DNA of 64,000 nt from Lachnospiraceae bacterium (GTDB taxonomy: Bacteria; Bacillota; Clostridia; Lachnospirales; Lachnospiraceae), in the NCBI GenBank assembly GCA_017938405.1, contig JAGBBP010000003.1, forward strand, positions 1 to 64,000, read 5' to 3'. Each line of letters begins with the position of its first letter. Position 1 is the first letter of the stretch. Shown here one piece after another: positions 60,013 through 64,000 of this stretch. A model generated the notes under the pieces. That model did no database searches and had not been told where the DNA came from. It saw nothing but the letters and a program-made list of their open reading frames with translations. Both the position numbers and the translations under genes were made by a program.

Positions 60013-61385
60013 AGGGTCACACCGTCCTTAAAAATCGCAATTTCACGATAACCGTTTCGTTCGTTACAAGTTTCTTCTCCGTTTGCCACCCGGATAATAT
60101 ACTGCATAAACTCCTCTGCCAGATCCTTCCCCGCAAGCATCGGCCCTGCGTTAAAATCAATCCAGTTTCCCTTCTTCTCAGCCAGCATATCATTGGTCGC
60201 AATCTTAACCGTAGGAACCGGGCCACCCAGCGGCGTTCCCCTTCCTGTGGAAAACAGCACCATATGGCAGCCTGCCGCCACCAGATTGGTTACCGCCACC
60301 ATATCATTTCCCGGGCCGGTAAGTAAATTAAGACCGTTCTTAGTCACACGATCACCGTAAGTCAGCACATCCACCACCGGTGCCCTGCCGCCCTTTTGGG
60401 TACAACCGAGAGACTTTTCTTCAAGAGTCGTAATGCCTCCCGCTTTATTTCCCGGAGAAGGATTTTCATAAATCTCCTGGCCATGGCGGATATAATAATC
60501 CTTAAAATCATTGACGAGACAAACCGTCTTTTCAAACACCGCTTCATCCACACAACGATCCATTAAAATCGTTTCCGCTCCGAACATTTCCGGCACCTCC
60601 GTCAGCACCGTACTGCCTCCCGCAGCAATCAGCATATCCGAAAACTGTCCGATTAACGGATTGGCCGTAATGCCGGAAAATCCGTCGGAACCTCCGCATT
60701 TTAAGCCCGCCTTTAACTTGGAAACAGGCACCGGCTGACGGGTAAAAGAAACCGCATAAGCCTTCAACTCTTCGATAAGCCGTACACCTTCCCCGATTTC
60801 ATCCTCGAAATCCTGGGCATTCAAAAACTTCACACGACGCTCGTCCACTTCGCCCAAAACTTCTTTGAAAGACGCAATATTGTTATTCTCACAGCCCAGA
60901 CCGAGGACCAGCACACCGCCCGCATTGGGATGCTGTACCAGCCCCTTTAAAATTTTCTGCGTTACCCCGTGGTCGTCTCCCAACTGGGAACAGCCGTAAG
61001 GATGAGGGAATGACAACGCTCCCGTAAGAGCACTTAGCTTCTCCCCAATCTTATTGACACAGCCTACCGTATTCACAATCCAGATATCGTTTCGTATACC
61101 GATTTCACCGTTATTCCGCACGTAAGCATTGATGGTATACTCTGGCACATCCGGCAGTTCGAAGATTCTCGGGTGATAGATATAGGTCAGCTTATCCTTT
61201 AAATTGGTCTTAAGGTTGTCCGTATGTACCCGTTCTCCTTCTCCGATATCCTTTGTAGCATGCCCGATAGGAAAACCATACTTAATTACATTCTCTCCTG
61301 TCTTAATGTCGCAAAGAGCTACCTTGTGACCGTTGGCAACCTCCACCGCCACATTGTCGGAAGGATGTATTCTCAGCTGCTTCAT
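60009..61385 (-). CDS. uxaA: Altronate dehydratase (UxaA)
   Basis: A 458-residue enzyme, D-altronate to 2-keto-3-deoxy-D-gluconate. The start overlaps the uxaB stop by 4 bases (ATGA). An N-terminal SAF domain (residues about 1-75, IHPSDNVAVEVANGHKVALCD) is followed by the large subunit-like part with YPHPYGCSQLGDDH-like motif (HPYGCSQLGDD), LGCENNNI, GGSDGFSGITANPLIG, and FSTGRGTPLGGPVPTVKIATN, as in UxaA/GarD. Likely iron-dependent. Confidence 0.95.
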   Translation of the reverse strand: MKQLRIHPSDNVAVEVANGHKVALCDIKTGENVIKYGFPIGHATKDIGEGERVHTDNLKTNLKDKLTYIYHPRIFELPDVPEYTINAYVRNNGEIGIRNDIWIVNTVGCVNKIGEKLSALTGALSFPHPYGCSQLGDDHGVTQKILKGLVQHPNAGGVLVLGLGCENNNIASFKEVLGEVDERRVKFLNAQDFEDEIGEGVRLIEELKAYAVSFTRQPVPVSKLKAGLKCGGSDGFSGITANPLIGQFSDMLIAAGGSTVLTEVPEMFGAETILMDRCVDEAVFEKTVCLVNDFKDYYIRHGQEIYENPSPGNKAGGITTLEEKSLGCTQKGGRAPVVDVLTYGDRVTKNGLNLLTGPGNDMVAVTNLVAAGCHMVLFSTGRGTPLGGPVPTVKIATNDMLAEKKGNWIDFNAGPMLAGKDLAEEFMQYIIRVANGEETCNERNGYREIAIFKDGVTL

Positions 61386-62707
61386 GCAAGCACCTCCGCA
61401 TATGCCTGTTCCATTCCCTGTGTGGTCATAATCTCGTAATAATGCGTAACTTCCGTAAGCATAAAGGACAAATCTCTGCCCCAATACTGCTCCTTCTTTA
61501 AAATATCCGCTACAGAAGCCATCTTCATAAACTCCATAATCTCTTCACCGTCATTGGCCTCGTCGGTACGATAAAAAGCAATCAATGCCGCCAGAGAGAA
61601 GGTCATACACTTCGGCAATACGCCCCGTTCTTCATAATACTCCAACAGCGTCGGAAGCACTCTTGCTTTAAACTTGCTGACGGAATTCAGGGCAATGCTT
61701 AAAAGCTGATGCTTTACAAAGGGGTTCGCAAAGCGGTCTAACACTGCCTTCCCGAAGGTAATATCCTCCCCGGTACTTCCGAGGGTCGGAATGATTTCTT
61801 CCGATAACGTCTTATTCAAGAATGCACGCACCGTGGTATTATCCAAGCATTCCTTTACCGTAGAAAGTCCGTATAAACGCGCTGCCAGCACCATAGAGGT
61901 ATGGGCTCCGTTTAAAATACGCACCTTTCTCTTTTTATACGGCTTCACATCCGGCGTCCAGATAACATTCACGCCCGCTGCCTTAAGAGGAAACTCCTTT
62001 TCAAAGTCTCCTTCGATGACCCACAAATGGAAAATCTCCGCAGTGTTCATAAGCTTATCTTCTTCTCCGAGAAACGCCGTCAACTCCTCCGCTTCGTCCT
62101 TCGGATAGCCGGTGCAAATCCGGTCTACCAGCGTGTTGCAGAAATGATTCTCCGTCTGTACCCACTGTACAAACGTTTCCGGCAACTTCCAAAGCTTCGC
62201 ATACTTTAACACACAATCCAGAAGCTCTTTTCCGTTATTATCAATTAATTCACAGGACAGAATAATAAAACCCGGCAGTCCCGCATCAAAACGTTCGTAT
62301 AACAGCCTTGTGAGCTTCGCAGGGAAGGACTTCGGCGGTGCATCGGTAAAATGTTCCGTACCGAGATACTCAATCCCCGCCTCCGTGGTATTGGAAATAA
62401 TCACCCGCATATCCGGATTGTGGGCCAGCTTCAAATATTCCCAGAAGTCTGTATAAGGGTCCACCCCTCTCGATATGGAGGTTACCTTGATACACTCGTT
62501 TACCACTTCTCCGTTTTCAATTCCCCGTAAAAACTGATGATACACGCCCTTCTGTTCGTTGATTACTGTAATCAAGCCCTTTGCAATGGGCTGTACCACA
62601 ACCACCTTACCATCATACAACCCCTGCTCGTTCATTTTATGTACAAACACATCGGCAAAGCTTCTTAAAAAGCCCCCTTCGCCGAACTGAATTATGGTTT
62701 CCTTCAT
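61382..62707 (-). CDS. uxaB: Tagaturonate reductase (UxaB)
   Basis: A 441-residue member of the mannitol dehydrogenase family. GEGGFLRSF is the NAD site, and KFKARVLPTLLEYYEERG with HLWVIEGDF-like active-site stretch (residues about 205-240, EIFHLWVIEGDFE) fits UxaB more than the mannonate enzyme UxuB. It reduces D-tagaturonate to D-altronate for UxaA. Start behind AAGGAGG; 22 bases after the upstream dehydrogenase. Confidence 0.9.
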   Translation of the reverse strand: MKETIIQFGEGGFLRSFADVFVHKMNEQGLYDGKVVVVQPIAKGLITVINEQKGVYHQFLRGIENGEVVNECIKVTSISRGVDPYTDFWEYLKLAHNPDMRVIISNTTEAGIEYLGTEHFTDAPPKSFPAKLTRLLYERFDAGLPGFIILSCELIDNNGKELLDCVLKYAKLWKLPETFVQWVQTENHFCNTLVDRICTGYPKDEAEELTAFLGEEDKLMNTAEIFHLWVIEGDFEKEFPLKAAGVNVIWTPDVKPYKKRKVRILNGAHTSMVLAARLYGLSTVKECLDNTTVRAFLNKTLSEEIIPTLGSTGEDITFGKAVLDRFANPFVKHQLLSIALNSVSKFKARVLPTLLEYYEERGVLPKCMTFSLAALIAFYRTDEANDGEEIMEFMKMASVADILKKEQYWGRDLSFMLTEVTHYYEIMTTQGMEQAYAEVLA

Positions 62708-62729
62708 AGCGTCCTCCTTTTCGTCAGAA

Positions 62730-63743
62730 CTACATCTCAATCAATACCTTAGACAAGCTGCCGTCATTTTCCGCCAATGCCTTAAATGCCTCGTCCGCAC
62801 GCCCCATCGGATATACGGCACTGACCATATCCAGAACATTTACCTCTCCGCTTGCAATCAGGTCAATCACCGCCTTAAAATCGCTTGCATAGGAGTTTCT
62901 GCTACCGAACACATTCAGCTCCTTTTTAAGCAAAATGGAGTGTAAGAAGGTCGTCTCCTTCTTGCCGTTTCCGATTAGAATGATGTTTGCCGCAAAAGCC
63001 GCACACTCGATACAGGAAAGGAAGGTCACGGAAAGACCGCAAGCCTCCACGCATACATCGAAGCCATTGCCGTTTGTAATCTTCATGGCCTCTTCCTTAA
63101 TGTCGCTTGTACCGGAATTGATCACGCCGGTTGCACCGAAGTGCATTGCCTTTTCTAATCTGCCTTCCAATACATCTGCCACATACACCTCAGCCCCTTG
63201 TGCCTTTGCCGCAATGAGGGCAAACAAACCGATGGGGCCGGCACCTACCACCAATACCTTATCTCCCGGCTTTACCGGTGCTCTGTGGAGTGCATGATAG
63301 CTGATGGTAAACGGCTCCACCAGTGCCAGTTCCTTTGCGGACAAGCCCTTGCCGTCATAAATACGCTCCACCGGCATTACGATATACTCCCGGAAGCTGC
63401 CGTCTCTCTGCACTCCCATAGTCTGATTATCGGTACAGCAGTTTACAAATCCACGCTGACAGGAATAGCAGGTACCGCAGTTAAAGTACGGATTGGCGGT
63501 CACAATATCCCCCGGCTTTAAGCCTCTGTCGTTTTCCGGTACGGACACGATTTCCGCACTGAACTCATGTCCCGGAATACGCGGATAGGTCGTAAACGGC
63601 TGATTACCCGTATAGCTTGCCACATCCGCACCGCACACACCGCAATACAACACCTTTAACAGTGCTTCTCCCTCCTTCGGTACCGGCATCTCTGTGTCGG
63701 TTACCGCAATTTCAAACGGCTTTTCTATTAATACTGTCTTCAT
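62730..63743 (-). CDS. Zinc-type medium-chain dehydrogenase, L-galactonate-5-dehydrogenase-like
   Basis: A 337-residue MDR protein. CGVCGADVASY and GHEFSAEIV hold the catalytic zinc ligands, CGTCYSCQRGFVNCC the structural zinc, and VVGAGPIGLFALIAAKAQG the NAD site. Close relatives in context are LgoD/YjjN (L-galactonate to D-tagaturonate) and threonine dehydrogenases. Placed directly before uxaB, whose substrate is D-tagaturonate, so the L-galactonate assignment is an inference from context. Confidence 0.85.
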   Translation of the reverse strand: MKTVLIEKPFEIAVTDTEMPVPKEGEALLKVLYCGVCGADVASYTGNQPFTTYPRIPGHEFSAEIVSVPENDRGLKPGDIVTANPYFNCGTCYSCQRGFVNCCTDNQTMGVQRDGSFREYIVMPVERIYDGKGLSAKELALVEPFTISYHALHRAPVKPGDKVLVVGAGPIGLFALIAAKAQGAEVYVADVLEGRLEKAMHFGATGVINSGTSDIKEEAMKITNGNGFDVCVEACGLSVTFLSCIECAAFAANIILIGNGKKETTFLHSILLKKELNVFGSRNSYASDFKAVIDLIASGEVNVLDMVSAVYPMGRADEAFKALAENDGSLSKVLIEM

Positions 63744-63761
63744 AGTGTTTATCTCCTTTTC

Positions 63762-64000
63762 TTATTCTGCTTCCACGTAGTTTTTATTCCAAATCACCGC
63801 CGTCTTCATCGGTGCATTCTTACTGTAAATCTTATCCTTATATGCTCCCATCGGGTCCTTTGTAAACTCCTCCCGGTCAATCAGCTCCACAATTTCGTCA
63901 TAACGGCTCTTCGCAAGAAGCTCGATTGCCTGCTCCATGTGATCCTGACGGAAGTTAATGGAACCGAAAATCAAATGATTCTCAAAGCCGAACGGCATGG
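63762..64000 (-). CDS. Second zinc-type dehydrogenase, C-terminal part only
   Basis: The last 79 residues of a protein that runs off the window edge. FGSINFRQDHMEQAIELLAKSRY, ELIDREEF and the tail APMKTAVIWNKN fit the C terminus of MDR aldose (glucose-type) dehydrogenases, which oxidise sugar C1 to a lactone. It ends 18 bases before the LgoD-like start, in the same operon. It could provide the lactone for the lactonase at 59131. Confidence 0.65.
   Translation of the reverse strand, partial: MPFGFENHLIFGSINFRQDHMEQAIELLAKSRYDEIVELIDREEFTKDPMGAYKDKIYSKNAPMKTAVIWNKNYVEAE

Noticed and set aside
61386-61484. A longer start for UxaA.
   Set aside because: The N-terminal SAF domain starts right after the ATGA overlap with uxaB; the extension encodes a Cys/Tyr-rich stretch with no family match.

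Overview
The window looks like chromosome of a Gram-positive, anaerobic Clostridia species, most likely Lachnospiraceae. The signs are clostridial-style sigma-A promoters with 17-base spacers, strong AGGAGG-type ribosome binding sites, a single-chain PurL, a cellobiose phosphorylase, a RACo-like ATPase beside an Mrp/NifX protein, and Tad-type pilus genes with no secretin. I saw no rRNA, tRNA or CRISPR array.

Region 1 (1-7.7 kb): a secreted protein with a Thr-Pro linker (cut by the window edge), a small hypothetical gene, a WYL-type regulator, a membrane Ser/Thr kinase with an adjoining small helical protein, and a HelD-like helicase that carries a C-terminal domain resembling the N-terminal part of GH31 glycosidases. 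Region 2 (7.8-9.4 kb) is an AT-rich insert bounded by two copies of the 3' end of rlmH, the site used by SCC-type elements. It carries a complete type I toxin-antitoxin module (holin-like peptide plus convergent antisense RNA) and a DUF2971 gene, but no recombinase. Region 3 (9.3-11.8 kb) is an operon of a split ThrE-type exporter, a histidine phosphatase and RlmH.

Region 4 (12-28.8 kb) is a surface-structure locus, all on the minus strand: a Tad/Flp-like operon (three ParA/CpaE-like proteins with degenerate P-loops, a CpaB-like SAF protein, a TadA ATPase, a TadB/C-like membrane protein, and six small single-span pilin-like proteins). It is followed by a separately promoted 59-residue gene plus DUF6273 lipoprotein, and by a 1980-residue secreted protein with InlB-type repeats and a cysteine-rich module.

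Region 5 (29-40 kb) is housekeeping: Ca2+-type P-ATPase, enolase, M32 carboxypeptidase, Cof-type phosphatase, beta-CASP nuclease, ABC-F protein. A degraded DUF4160/DUF2442 pair follows. Region 6 (40.4-50.5 kb) holds a DeoR/XRE regulator pair, PurL, a LysR regulator, and an operon of Mrp-NifX, RACo-like ASKHA protein and PrsA-like foldase. Region 7 (50.5-58.3 kb) has a Dabb protein, HD-GYP phosphodiesterase, AzlCD, an SDR protein, a LacI regulator and a divergent cellobiose phosphorylase with matching palindromic operators.

Region 8 (58.3-64 kb) starts with a 246-bp nested palindromic element with 11-bp terminal inverted repeats and a 5-bp flanking duplication. It then has a minus-strand sugar-acid operon (second dehydrogenase, L-galactonate dehydrogenase-like protein, UxaB, UxaA, lactonase-like amidohydrolase, FucU-like mutarotase) that fits an oxidative L-galactose (or L-fucose-like) route to 2-keto-3-deoxygluconate.
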